Source: Marinococcus luteus_A (GTDB taxonomy: Bacteria > Bacillota > Bacilli > Bacillales > Marinococcaceae). Taken from it: a stretch of 64,000 nt of DNA. The position numbers and the translations under genes were made by a program. The notes beneath the pieces are model-generated. The model searched no databases and was not told where the DNA came from. It saw only the letters and a program-made list of their open reading frames with translations. This document shows positions 43,246-51,746 of the stretch, in pieces (positions within the stretch are counted from its first letter, which is position 1; every line of letters starts with the position of its first letter). The stretch is taken from assembly GCF_034497705.1 (NCBI RefSeq), contig NZ_JAXRUV010000002.1:248001-312000 (forward strand). The letters are read 5' to 3'.

Positions 43246-43872
43246 ATGAGTACAAAAGCAGAACAGATGGATGAAAAAGTGGAAAATGAAAATAAACTCA
43301 CCGTGGCTGTGGTGGAGCGCCTTGTTTCAGAGATTTTCGGCATCTCGCTGCAGAGCATTGCTGCGGACCCGAAAGCCCCTGGTGCCCGGAGGTCACAATC
43401 TGTTTTTGCAGCATGGACTGAAAAAGAATGGGAGACTGCCGGCAAAGAGGAACTGCTTGATTATGCACTCGCCCGGCTGCCCTCCCCTCCGTCCGGGGAA
43501 ATGGTGCGGCAGGTTATTAATGACGTGTACCGCGTGAATCTCAGCGGCATTTCCGCCCTCGAAGCATCAACGTTTTCGCTCTTTTCCAAAGGGAAATGGA
43601 TTAAGCAGAATGAGGACGATTTATTTATACTGGACACCGGATCGACGGATACAGATGTCACAGTCTCTGTAACAGAGCATTTTATCCGGCAGACGGGGTC
43701 CGGCAGACTGCCGGCGGGACTTTGCGGAGAGCTTGAAGCACTGGGATATGTTTACCTCCCGGCGAAAAATCAGCTGAATTATTCGAGTCCGGACGGCCGT
43801 CCGGTTGACGATGCATTTAAAAAGAAGACGATCGGGGCCCTTGAAAATGCTGGGCAGCAGATCGAGACGTAA
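43246..43872 (+). CDS. Uncharacterised soluble protein next to the GAF-STAS gene
   Basis: A 208-residue acidic protein with no signal peptide or membrane helix. ATG 43246 has AGAAGGAA upstream and is preferred over a TTG at 43228. It contains an internal duplication-like pattern: VAVVERLVSEIFGISLQSI near the start and MVRQVINDVYRVNLSGISALE in the middle both read as hydrophobic helix followed by a valine/leucine strand, and VTVSVTEHFIRQ may be a third. I do not recognise a family. It follows the GAF-STAS gene by 49 bases without terminator and ends with one, so the two are probably cotranscribed, suggesting a role in stress signalling. Confidence 0.6.
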   Translation: MSTKAEQMDEKVENENKLTVAVVERLVSEIFGISLQSIAADPKAPGARRSQSVFAAWTEKEWETAGKEELLDYALARLPSPPSGEMVRQVINDVYRVNLSGISALEASTFSLFSKGKWIKQNEDDLFILDTGSTDTDVTVSVTEHFIRQTGSGRLPAGLCGELEALGYVYLPAKNQLNYSSPDGRPVDDAFKKKTIGALENAGQQIET

Positions 43873-43873
43873 G

Positions 43874-43904
43874 CACCCTTTTGTACAGAAAGGGTGTTTT
43901 TTTA
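43874..43904 (+). terminator. Terminator of the GAF-STAS operon
   Basis: CACCCTTT and AAAGGGTG arms around TGTACAG, followed by seven T residues. Confidence 0.9.
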
Positions 43905-44004
43905 TGATAAATACGTCTTGAGGCGTAGAAAAGATAGACCCCGGGCTGCTCCCGTAAGCCGTGAAACCGGCGTAAGATAAAAGTACAGGAAGGGGGGAAA
44001 CACC

Positions 44005-44361
44005 ATGTGGAAAAAAATCGGATTAGCATCAGTGATTACGATCGCAGCGATTATCGTTTTATCTAACCTTGGGCCGCTGCTGCTGCTCGCAGCTGGAGTA
44101 GCACTGGCGTATATCGTCTACCGCCAGTTTCAGGAAAGCACGTCTACCGCGGCAAGGGTTTTCTGGGTGATTGTGGGCATCGCAGCGATACTGCTTGCGC
44201 TCACCAACATCTATGCAGTAATCGCGCTTCTCGGCTTGTATGCCATATACTGGAGCGTGAAAAAATGGAGTGATGATGAGTTGGATATTGACCGCCGGAC
44301 CAGAACGAAAGATCCGTTCACTGGCTTTGAAGAAGAATGGAAAAAACTAAAACGCAGATAA
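44005..44361 (+). CDS. liaI: LiaI-like small membrane protein
   Basis: A 118-residue protein with three to four hydrophobic helices in the first 90 residues and a charged tail (DELDIDRRTRTKDPFTGFEEEWKKLKRR). Together with the PspA-like protein encoded next and LiaF-S-R it forms the envelope-stress module of Bacillus; LiaI anchors LiaH at the membrane. AAGGGGGG precedes ATG 44005. Upstream a GC-rich hairpin (GCCG/CGGC at about 43959-43972) may belong to the LiaR-controlled promoter, but no firm LiaR box was recognised. Confidence 0.75.
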   Translation: MWKKIGLASVITIAAIIVLSNLGPLLLLAAGVALAYIVYRQFQESTSTAARVFWVIVGIAAILLALTNIYAVIALLGLYAIYWSVKKWSDDELDIDRRTRTKDPFTGFEEEWKKLKRR

Positions 44362-44378
44362 AAAAGGAGGAAAGAGCC

Positions 44379-45017
44379 ATGGCGGGCATTTGGCAGCAGT
44401 TCAAGGAGGATGTCGAACAGGAATGGGAGCGGTGGAATATGAAAAAGGAAACAGACAATCCGATTGTATCGCTCAACCGCTATATTAAAGAAGCGGAACG
44501 CGAAACGGAAAAGGTAAGCAGGCTCACAGACCGTCAGCGCCGGCTGGTGGAAGAATTTCAGCACGAACAGGACGAAGCAGAAAGCATGCTGGATAAACGT
44601 AAGCAGCAGGCCTCGGTGGTAAAGCATTACGAAGAGAATGAGCTGTATGAGATTGCTTTGAGGGAAATTGAACAGTACGGTGACCGGGCGCAAAAGCTTG
44701 CCACGATGAAAAAAGAAGCAGAAGAGCAGCTGCAGACGCTTGAGAGGCGGTATCAGGAAATGGTGTACAAGCTGAAGGATATGCGTCTGAAACGGATGGA
44801 GTGGATGGGGCGGGAAAATGTAGCCCGGGCCAATCACAATATTACGAAGCTGTATGAAGAGAGCGGGCGCAGCCCGGAAGCCCGCTTTAAGGAAGTAGAG
44901 CAGTATTTAGAAAGTATGGAGCAGCACCATCAGCAGGAGTATGAGCATTCCACCTTCGACGAACGGGTAGCCCGTCTTGAAAAGCGGAAGACAGAGGCGG
45001 AGCAGGAAAAAGCGTGA
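44379..45017 (+). CDS. liaH: PspA/IM30-family phage-shock protein LiaH
   Basis: A 212-residue, almost wholly alpha-helical coiled-coil protein (heptads with many E, Q, K, R) without signal peptide. LNRYIKEAERETEKVSRLTDRQ and the helix hairpin ALREIEQYGDRAQKLATMKKEAEEQLQTLE follow the PspA pattern. LiaH forms large rings that protect the cytoplasmic membrane under bacitracin- or lipid II-type stress. ATG 44379 follows AAAGGAGG; the frame to 44337 is a shadow of liaI. A terminator separates it from liaF, as in the B. subtilis liaIH-GFSR operon. Confidence 0.9.
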   Translation: MAGIWQQFKEDVEQEWERWNMKKETDNPIVSLNRYIKEAERETEKVSRLTDRQRRLVEEFQHEQDEAESMLDKRKQQASVVKHYEENELYEIALREIEQYGDRAQKLATMKKEAEEQLQTLERRYQEMVYKLKDMRLKRMEWMGRENVARANHNITKLYEESGRSPEARFKEVEQYLESMEQHHQQEYEHSTFDERVARLEKRKTEAEQEKA

Positions 45018-45020
45018 TAA

Positions 45021-45053
45021 AATAGAGACGCTGACCAGGGCGTCTCTATTTTT
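45021..45053 (+). terminator. Terminator between liaH and liaF
   Basis: AATAGAGACGC (45021-45031) and GCGTCTCTATT (45040-45050) arms with a short loop and a T run. Likely limits liaFSR relative to liaIH. Confidence 0.85.
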
Positions 45054-45084
45054 AACTTACATAAACAAAAAAAGGAGGGTTCCT

Positions 45085-45807
45085 ATGTTTTCCCACATAT
45101 CAACGAAGATGATCCAATTCGTGTTTTTTACGGGAATCCTCCTGTTCCTACTGGAATTTTTTTCGCATGGAGCCGGTTTAGTGCCTGTGCTTTTCTTTTT
45201 CGCCCTGTTTATTTTTATTGGAAAGAGGACGAAAAGGCGGACGCTTTCGGCCATTTTCTGGTGGACCGGGTGGATCGGCCTGGGCCTTACAGCGATCACT
45301 CTCTGGGCTGTACAGTTCTGGGTAATTGCCTTTTTTGTTCTGCTGCTTCTGCAGATGCGCCGGTCAGGCAGGGAGCCTGTCGAAGAACAGGCAGAGGTGG
45401 AAGAGCTGGCGGGCAGGGTGGAAATTTATGAGCGGGACCAGCTGCTTGGCAACCGCCTGTGGGGGCGGGAGAAGGTCGGACGGAAGCCGTTTCACTGGAA
45501 GGACATTAACGTGATCGGCGGCGTGGGCGATAAAATTGTTGATGCCACCAATACAGTTCTGCCGGCGCAGGCAGTGGTTATCGTCCGTCACGGCCTTGGC
45601 TCAGTGACCGTTTATGTGCCGTACGAAGTGAACGTGATTATCCGTCACAGCACGATATACGGGCGTGTGCGCCTGTTTGGAAAAGAAGAAGCAAAGCGCT
45701 GGAACCAGACGGTCACTTATCACGCTCCTGCGGCAGATAAGGAAGCCTCCACGCTTTATATTTTCACCTCGCTTCTCAGTGGAGATCTGGAGGTGGAGCG
45801 ACGATGA
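45085..45807 (+). CDS. liaF: LiaF-like membrane inhibitor of LiaSR
   Basis: A 240-residue protein: four hydrophobic helices in the first 95 residues, then a soluble beta-rich domain from about residue 120 with NVIGGVGDKIVDATNTVLPAQ, VIVRHGLGSVTVYVPYEV and VNVIIRHSTIYGRVRLFG, the cell-wall-active-antibiotic-response domain. In B. subtilis LiaF keeps the LiaS kinase off in unstressed cells. ATG 45085 after AAAGGAGGG. The end overlaps liaS by four bases, coupling their synthesis. Confidence 0.9.
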   Translation: MFSHISTKMIQFVFFTGILLFLLEFFSHGAGLVPVLFFFALFIFIGKRTKRRTLSAIFWWTGWIGLGLTAITLWAVQFWVIAFFVLLLLQMRRSGREPVEEQAEVEELAGRVEIYERDQLLGNRLWGREKVGRKPFHWKDINVIGGVGDKIVDATNTVLPAQAVVIVRHGLGSVTVYVPYEVNVIIRHSTIYGRVRLFGKEEAKRWNQTVTYHAPAADKEASTLYIFTSLLSGDLEVERR

Positions 45808-46838
45808 ACAGCTTTGTGAAAGCGGCCGGATGGGGGATCGCTGCAGCCTTTCTCGTCAGCGCCTCCACCGTCATTCCGTTACTGTTGCTGCTGCCTTTTG
45901 ACATGTGGGATGTGCTGATGGGGCAAACTGAAAGCGGTCTCCCGTATGGCTTTTTGTTTGTTGTTCTGATTGTTCTGCTCGGCACCGCTCTCGGGCTTTT
46001 GACGCTCCGGGCCTGGAATGCCCGCTGGCAGCAGCTGCAGGCTGTGCTGGAGCGGTTGAGCAGAGGAAGCTCTAAAAATATCTGGCCTGCGGAGATATAC
46101 CGGGAAGTAGAAGAGCTGCGCACGGAGCTTGAAGCAGTGGAACGTCAGCTGCAGGGGCAGGCGGAGCGGGGGCAGAAGCTGGCCACAGAACGGGCTGAAG
46201 ACCGGGAAAAAAGTCTGCAGGAAGTCATTTCGCAGGAAAGAAACCGGATTGCCCGTGAGCTCCATGATTCGGTCAGCCAGCAGCTGTTTGCGGCTTCCAT
46301 GATGATATCTGCGGTTAATGAACAGGCCGGAGCCGGAGAAGTCTCCCGGGAATGGCAGACTATCGAGCGGATGATCAACCAGTCCCAGCTTGAAATGCGG
46401 GCGCTGCTTCTTCATCTACGGCCGGCGGCGTTGAATAAGCAAACACTGCAGGAAGGAATTACGCAGCTGCTGAACGACCTGACAGCGAAGGTGCCGCTTC
46501 AGATTAAGCAGGTGATTGAACCGTTTCCGATTGAAAAGGGAGTGGAGGACCAGCTGTTTCGAATCAGCCAGGAGTCCATTTCCAACACGCTTCGCCACGC
46601 GAAGGCGAGCGAGCTGAAGGTATCATTGCTGCAGCGCGAAGAATTTATTATTTTGCGTGTCCAGGACAACGGTGTCGGATTTTATATGGAGGAAGAAAAA
46701 CCGGACAGCTACGGACTGAGTACGATGAAGGAACGAGCGGAGGAAATCGGCGGGCACTTTCATTTAGTGAGCCTGCCGGGAGAGGGCAGCCGCATCGATG
46801 TAAAAGTGCCGTGGCTGCCGAAGGAGGAAGAGGCATGA
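45804..46838 (+). CDS. liaS: Sensor histidine kinase LiaS
   Basis: A 344-residue NarL-type (HisKA_3) kinase. Two hydrophobic helices at about 8-32 and 48-66 enclose only a short extracellular loop (MGQTESGLP), the intramembrane-sensing layout. The phosphorylated histidine lies in ERNRIARELHDSVSQQL, followed by the HATPase domain with ISNTLRHAKAS, VQDNGVGF and GLSTMKERAE. It controls LiaR, whose gene overlaps by four bases. Confidence 0.93.
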   Translation: MNSFVKAAGWGIAAAFLVSASTVIPLLLLLPFDMWDVLMGQTESGLPYGFLFVVLIVLLGTALGLLTLRAWNARWQQLQAVLERLSRGSSKNIWPAEIYREVEELRTELEAVERQLQGQAERGQKLATERAEDREKSLQEVISQERNRIARELHDSVSQQLFAASMMISAVNEQAGAGEVSREWQTIERMINQSQLEMRALLLHLRPAALNKQTLQEGITQLLNDLTAKVPLQIKQVIEPFPIEKGVEDQLFRISQESISNTLRHAKASELKVSLLQREEFIILRVQDNGVGFYMEEEKPDSYGLSTMKERAEEIGGHFHLVSLPGEGSRIDVKVPWLPKEEEA

Positions 46839-47464
46839 TTACCATCCTGTTTGCAGATGACCACGAAATGGTTCGTATTGGAGTGACTTCATATTTATCG
46901 ACGCAGCCGGACATGGAAGTAATCGCTGAAGCCTCAAGCGGAAGGGAAGCGGTCAGGCTGGCTCTGGAACTCAGGCCGGATATCATTCTCATGGATCTGG
47001 TGATGGATGATATGAATGGGATTGAGGCGACAGAAAAAATTATGGAGGCATGGCCGGCAGCCAAAATTATTATTGTCACAAGCTTTATCGATGATGAAAA
47101 GGTATACCCGGCGCTTGAAGCGGGCGCAGTAAGCTATATTTTAAAAACCTCGCGGGCCGGGGAGATTGCAGCGGCGATCTGGAAAACACACGACGGGCAG
47201 TCAATTCTGGAGCCGGAAGTAGCGGGAAAGCTGATGGCAAGCATGAAACGGCGGGACCAAAGGGAACTGCACGAGGAGCTGACCGCACGCGAGCTCGAAG
47301 TGCTGAGGCTGCTTGCGGAGGGGAAAACCAATATAGAAATTGCCGAAGAGCTGTTTATTGCCCTGAAAACAGCGAAGGTACACGTAAGCAATGTCCTCCA
47401 TAAGCTGCAGGTGCAGGACCGGACCCAGGCAGTTGTTTATGCGTACAAGCATCGCCTATTTTAA
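46835..47464 (+). CDS. liaR: NarL-type response regulator LiaR
   Basis: A 209-residue regulator. The receiver domain has the acidic pocket (FADDHEMV), phospho-acceptor aspartate in IILMDLVMDD and the conserved T/S and K (TSFIDD, LKTSRAGE). The LuxR-type helix-turn-helix reads LTARELEVLRLLAEGKTNIEIAEEL... with KTAKVHVSNVLHKL as recognition part. In B. subtilis LiaR activates liaIH. ATG overlaps the liaS stop. Terminator follows at once. Confidence 0.94.
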   Translation: MITILFADDHEMVRIGVTSYLSTQPDMEVIAEASSGREAVRLALELRPDIILMDLVMDDMNGIEATEKIMEAWPAAKIIIVTSFIDDEKVYPALEAGAVSYILKTSRAGEIAAAIWKTHDGQSILEPEVAGKLMASMKRRDQRELHEELTARELEVLRLLAEGKTNIEIAEELFIALKTAKVHVSNVLHKLQVQDRTQAVVYAYKHRLF

Positions 47465-47499
47465 AAAGCTGCCCCCTGAATAAGGGAAGCAGCTTTTTT
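47463..47499 (+). terminator. Terminator of liaFSR
   Basis: AAAAGCTGCCCCCT and GGGAAGCAGCTTTTTT pair with a small bulge, followed by T residues. Confidence 0.85.
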
Positions 47500-47512
47500 C
47501 ATACGGAGGGCT

Positions 47513-48481
47513 CTACGCCCACCACATGTCGACCGGTCGCTCGGAAATGTTGACGGAATTCAGATTTTGTACAGCCCGCTCGAAGCCCTCATCGAGTGAC
47601 ATGATCGGATCTTCATGCTCGATGCTGACCACATGGTCATAGCCGAATGTCCGAAGTGCACTTATCATATCGCTCCATTCCTTCATGCCATGACCGAAGC
47701 CGACCGACCGGAAGCTCCAGGCCCGGGACTGAACGTTGCTGTATGGCTGCATATCGGTGAGGCCGTACATGTTGACGTTGTCCTGATCGATATACGTATC
47801 CTTGGCGTGAAAGTGGTGGATGGCTCCTTCTTTTCCAAGAATTTTAATCGCGGCTACCGGGTCGATCCCCTGCCACCACATATGACTTGGATCAAGGTTG
47901 GCTCCCACTGCCTCATTGGTCGCCTCCCGCAGCTTTAATACCGTGTACGGCGTATGAACGAGAAAGCCGCCGTGGGGCTCGATGCCAACCTTTACACCAT
48001 GTTCTTTAGCGTAGCTGCCCGCTTCCTTCCAATACGGAATAAGCTTTTGCTCCCACTGCCAGTTGTAAATGTCTGAATAAGCGCTCGGCCACGGGGCGAC
48101 CGGCCAGTTTGGGTGTTTGGCGCTTTCGTCGCTTCCGGCGACACCGGAGAACGTATTGACGACCGGGATGTTCAGGAGGCTGGCAAGCTGCACGGTTTTT
48201 TTGAACGTGTCGTCCGCATCCTTCGCTTCAGCCGGGTCCGGGGAAATCGGATTGGCGTGGCAGCTGAGTGCGCTGACGGTTAAGCCACGGGCATCCAGTG
48301 CTTCCTGGAACTGTTTGCGTGCATCTTCGCTGTCTAAAAGCCTGTCTACGTCTGCATGGGCGCTGCCTGGATTGCCGCCGGTGCCAAGCTCTACGGCCTG
48401 CACCCCGGCACGTTTAACCTTGTCGAGCATATCTGTAAAAGCCAAATCAGCATAGAGAACAGTAAAAACGCCGATCTTCAT
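47513..48481 (-). CDS. Sugar phosphate isomerase/epimerase-like TIM barrel (YcjR-like)
   Basis: A 322-residue protein with xylose-isomerase-like fold. Metal ligands can be seen in VGIEPHGGFLVH, ANLDPSHMWWQG, HHFHAKDT and VSIEHEDP. In E. coli the ycj cluster pairs a comparable TIM-barrel enzyme (YcjR, a 3-dehydro-glycoside epimerase) with a Gfo/Idh dehydrogenase and an ABC importer; the same set is present here. The start overlaps the dehydrogenase stop (TAATG). Epimerase or 3-keto-glycoside processing is therefore plausible; sequence alone does not fix it. Confidence 0.75.
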   Translation of the reverse strand: MKIGVFTVLYADLAFTDMLDKVKRAGVQAVELGTGGNPGSAHADVDRLLDSEDARKQFQEALDARGLTVSALSCHANPISPDPAEAKDADDTFKKTVQLASLLNIPVVNTFSGVAGSDESAKHPNWPVAPWPSAYSDIYNWQWEQKLIPYWKEAGSYAKEHGVKVGIEPHGGFLVHTPYTVLKLREATNEAVGANLDPSHMWWQGIDPVAAIKILGKEGAIHHFHAKDTYIDQDNVNMYGLTDMQPYSNVQSRAWSFRSVGFGHGMKEWSDMISALRTFGYDHVVSIEHEDPIMSLDEGFERAVQNLNSVNISERPVDMWWA

Positions 48482-49524
48482 TATTCAACACCCTCCTTTC
48501 CGATAGCCACAAAATGGCCGCGTTCGCTGGAGGCAAGGGCTGCCAGAATAACAGCGAGGGCCTGCTTTCCGTCTGCGCCGGACACCGGAACCTCTGTATT
48601 TGAGACAATGCTTTCGGTAAAGGCGTCAATCACCCCGGAGCTTTCCTGGCCGCCGGCGTCATTGGTCTGAATGCCGCCTAGCTCGTAGCGGACCGTATGC
48701 CCGTTGGTGTAGTGGGCAGTCAGCGAATGAACCGGGTCGTCTTCAAGGCGGAGTGTTCCTTTTTCGCCGTAAATGATCGTCGAGTTGTCTTCCTCGGGAA
48801 CATACGCCCAGCTGGCCGTGAGGGTGCCGATTAAGCCTCCCGCTGTTCTAAGCAGGCAGACCGCGTTGTCATCCACTGTAATATTTTCCTTCGCATTGTT
48901 TTCCACGAAAGCAGCTACCTGGGTCACTGGCTCCCCGAGCAGAAACTGAATCAGGTCGGATTTGTGCACCCCAAGGTCTCCCATGGCGCCGATAAAGGCC
49001 TCCTCTTTGCGGAAAAACCAGCTGTCCTTGCCGTCAATGCTCCATCCTTCGGGACCGCCGTGGCCAAACGTCGTCCGGAAGCTGAAGATTTTGCCAAGGT
49101 CGCCGTTTGTAATCAGTTCTCTTGCTTTCACGTGTGAAGGAACGAAGCGCTGATTGTGGGCTATCATTAATTTTTTACCGCTGCGTTTTTCAGCTTCGAT
49201 CATTTCTTCAGCTTCCTGTTCGCTTGTCGCCATCGGTTTTTCACAGAGCACGTGCTTACCGGCAAACAGGGCGTCGATACTGATTTGGGCATGCATATGG
49301 TTGGAGGTGCAGACGCTGACCGCCTCAATCGATTCATCCTTTAACAGTTCATGATAATCCGTATAGGCCGAAGCCCCGAGACGGGAGGCTGTTTCTTCGG
49401 CGCGCTCCTTTACGAGGTCACAGACCGCCCGGATAGTGGTATGTTGATTTGCTTCATATTCTGGAATGTGGCGGTTTCTTGCGATGCTTCCACACCCGAT
49501 GACACCGATATTTACTGCTTTCAT
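48481..49524 (-). CDS. Gfo/Idh/MocA dehydrogenase of the ABC importer operon
   Basis: A 347-residue protein: NAD(P) motif GVIGCGSIARNRHIPEY, catalytic lysine in CEKPMATS, AHNQRFVPSHVKA and GAMGDLGVHKSDLIQFLLG with the distal histidine. The first gene after the permeases. Enzymes in equivalent sites (ThuB, YcjS) oxidise the 3-hydroxyl of a glycoside's glucose unit. AGGAGTGG precedes the ATG. It overlaps the next gene, so the two enzymes are made together. Confidence 0.82.
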   Translation of the reverse strand: MKAVNIGVIGCGSIARNRHIPEYEANQHTTIRAVCDLVKERAEETASRLGASAYTDYHELLKDESIEAVSVCTSNHMHAQISIDALFAGKHVLCEKPMATSEQEAEEMIEAEKRSGKKLMIAHNQRFVPSHVKARELITNGDLGKIFSFRTTFGHGGPEGWSIDGKDSWFFRKEEAFIGAMGDLGVHKSDLIQFLLGEPVTQVAAFVENNAKENITVDDNAVCLLRTAGGLIGTLTASWAYVPEEDNSTIIYGEKGTLRLEDDPVHSLTAHYTNGHTVRYELGGIQTNDAGGQESSGVIDAFTESIVSNTEVPVSGADGKQALAVILAALASSERGHFVAIGKEGVE

Positions 49525-49555
49525 GTGAGTTCCACTCCTTTTTATATAGTGATGA

Positions 49556-50377
49556 TTATTCTTTTACTGACCCGCTCGTAAGTCCGGAAACAATCCGGCG
49601 CTGGAAAATCAGAACGAGAATGACAATCGGGATGGTAACGATGACGGTGGCAGCCGAAATGTCGCCCCACGGGACCGTGTATTCGCTCTGATAGAAGGAG
49701 ATGCCAACTGGAATCGTCCGCCAGGCATCGGCGGTGTTGATGGCCAGGGCGAAAAGATATTCGTTCCAGGCTGCGACGAAAACAAGAATCGCCGTGGTAA
49801 AGATACCCGGGGTAGCGAGTGGCAGAATAATCTGGCGGTACGTCTGAAATGGCGTAGCGCCGTCTAGCTTGGCCGATTCTTCAAGCTCCCAGGGGATTTT
49901 TTGAAAAAAGGTGGCCAGAATCCAAATCGCAAGCGGCAGGCTGATGGTAATGTACGGGATAACAAGTCCAATATAGCTGTTGCGAAGTCCTGTGTCCGTC
50001 ACAAAGTTAAAGATCGGAGACAAAATTGCAATTGGCGGAAACATCGACGAGGCCAGTACAAGACCTAAAATTAAGGACTTGCCGCGTATAGGCAGCCGCG
50101 TAACCGCATAGGCCGTGAAAGAAGCAATCAAGAGCGATAAAACCGTAGTCAGGCCCGAAACGACAAAGCTGTTAAGCATGTAACGGAACAGCGGCCTCGT
50201 CGTAATCGCTGAAGCGTAGGATTCAAGAGTAGCATTGGATGTAAACCAGGCGAACGACGTCAGTTCATTCTGGGGCTTCAGGGATGTTAAAAAGATCCAG
50301 ATGAACGGAAACATAACGAGAAATACGAAGATGGCCAGGAAAATGTAAAAACGGATACCGGCTTGGTTTTTAAGCAT
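49556..50377 (-). CDS. Carbohydrate ABC transporter permease (MalG type)
   Basis: A 273-residue inner-membrane protein with six helices. The EAA loop that contacts the ATPase reads ELEESAKLDGATPFQTYRQIILPLATPG (in part: EESAKLDGATPF), the mark of CUT1 sugar importers. Follows the MalF-type permease by 19 bases. No ATPase gene is present in the cluster; a shared MsmX-like ATPase elsewhere in the genome would be needed. Confidence 0.92.
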   Translation of the reverse strand: MLKNQAGIRFYIFLAIFVFLVMFPFIWIFLTSLKPQNELTSFAWFTSNATLESYASAITTRPLFRYMLNSFVVSGLTTVLSLLIASFTAYAVTRLPIRGKSLILGLVLASSMFPPIAILSPIFNFVTDTGLRNSYIGLVIPYITISLPLAIWILATFFQKIPWELEESAKLDGATPFQTYRQIILPLATPGIFTTAILVFVAAWNEYLFALAINTADAWRTIPVGISFYQSEYTVPWGDISAATVIVTIPIVILVLIFQRRIVSGLTSGSVKE

Positions 50378-50396
50378 GTACAGTCACTCCTTCCAC

Positions 50397-51722
50397 TTAT
50401 TTTTTCGCTCTTTCCGGAAACAGGTCTGACCCAAGCAGCTTAACGAAGATAAAGCTGATGATGGCCACACAGACAAACACAATGACGGAAAGGGCAGAGC
50501 CGGCACCGAAGTTCTGCTGTTCAAACAGGGCCTTGTAGGCAAAGACGGAAATTGATTCCGTGGCGTTTGCCGGGCCGCCGCCGGTCAGTACATAAATCAG
50601 GTCAAACACGCGGAAGGCGTCAAGTGTCCGGAACAGCAGGGCAACAAGAATCGCTGACTTTAACAGTGGCAGGGTTACAAAGAAGAACTTCTGTATTCTG
50701 CCAGCTCCGTCGACTTCTGCTGCTTCATACTGCGTATTTGGTATCGTCTGCAGCCCGGCAAGCAGAAGGAGGGCCATGTAAGGTGTCGTTTTCCACACAT
50801 CTGCGAAAATGATGGAAAACATGGAGCCGGAAGCCGTCGTTAAAAGTGCACCCGGGTCAGAAATTAAGCCAACCGCTGCCATATAGTGAGCGACAATCCC
50901 CGACTGTCCGTCGAACAGATAGCTCCACATCATGGCAGCTACCGCTGTTGGGATAGCCCACGGCACGAGGACTGAAGCCCGGACGATACCGCGCCCTTTG
51001 AAGGTTCGGTTGATTAACAGGGCGACACCGAGTCCGATGATCAGCTCAGCACCGACGGAAACGATCGTAAAGAATGTCGTATTTGTCAAAGCGGTCCAGG
51101 TCCGGCCGTCAAGCAGGTAATCCGTGTAATTCTGCAGGCCGACAAAGTTCGAGGACAGCACCGAACCCTGCAGGTTTTCGAGCTGAGCGGCCAGGTAGCC
51201 AATTTCTAAGGCGATATCACCATCAGCTTGCTGCTGCATGGAGTTGACGGCTTCGATCTGTTCATCCATCGCGGCTTCAAAGTCGCTTCCCCACGAGCCA
51301 TCAATAGATTGAATACGCAGGTTATCGTCAGTGATCGGCTCGTAGTCATTCAGCATGCTGTTGACTTCCTGATAGCTTGAAGCCATGGCGTCTTCAGCCA
51401 CAAGCTCTTCGTGATGCTCCTGGACGACTGCCCAGGTTTCGTTGAACGTTTCCTCTCCTTCCGGATAAGCCTCGCTTAACTCATTGACATTTTGCTCGAC
51501 AAGGTACCGGTTATCGGCGTATTCCTCGAGGTTCAGGCTTTCGCTCATTATTCGCTCCGACTTGGTAGGGTCATTCAGCCGGTAGTCAAACAGGCTGTTC
51601 CAGCCGGAAAGCATGATCGGCCATACAACAACAAGAAGAATCAAAATGAGCGCCGGGGCAACCATTGCGTAGCCTAATTGTTTTTCGCTTAATTGAAATT
51701 TTCGTTTGGGTTTTCCAGCCAT
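50397..51722 (-). CDS. Carbohydrate ABC transporter permease (MalF type) with large external loop
   Basis: A 441-residue permease, about 140 longer than usual for this family. After the first helix (about 18-42) comes a very acidic, mostly helical insert (about residues 50-192, rich in E, D, Q and N) before FVGLQNYTDYL, where normal permeases continue. E. coli MalF has a comparable large P2 loop that docks the maltose-binding protein. The rest has five or six helices and the EAA loop YEAAEVDGAGRIQKFFFVTLP. It should pair with the MalG-type protein and the lipoprotein encoded upstream. Confidence 0.9.
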   Translation of the reverse strand: MAGKPKRKFQLSEKQLGYAMVAPALILILLVVVWPIMLSGWNSLFDYRLNDPTKSERIMSESLNLEEYADNRYLVEQNVNELSEAYPEGEETFNETWAVVQEHHEELVAEDAMASSYQEVNSMLNDYEPITDDNLRIQSIDGSWGSDFEAAMDEQIEAVNSMQQQADGDIALEIGYLAAQLENLQGSVLSSNFVGLQNYTDYLLDGRTWTALTNTTFFTIVSVGAELIIGLGVALLINRTFKGRGIVRASVLVPWAIPTAVAAMMWSYLFDGQSGIVAHYMAAVGLISDPGALLTTASGSMFSIIFADVWKTTPYMALLLLAGLQTIPNTQYEAAEVDGAGRIQKFFFVTLPLLKSAILVALLFRTLDAFRVFDLIYVLTGGGPANATESISVFAYKALFEQQNFGAGSALSVIVFVCVAIISFIFVKLLGSDLFPERAKK

Positions 51723-51746
51723 GCGGGTTCCTCCTTCGAATCCGTG

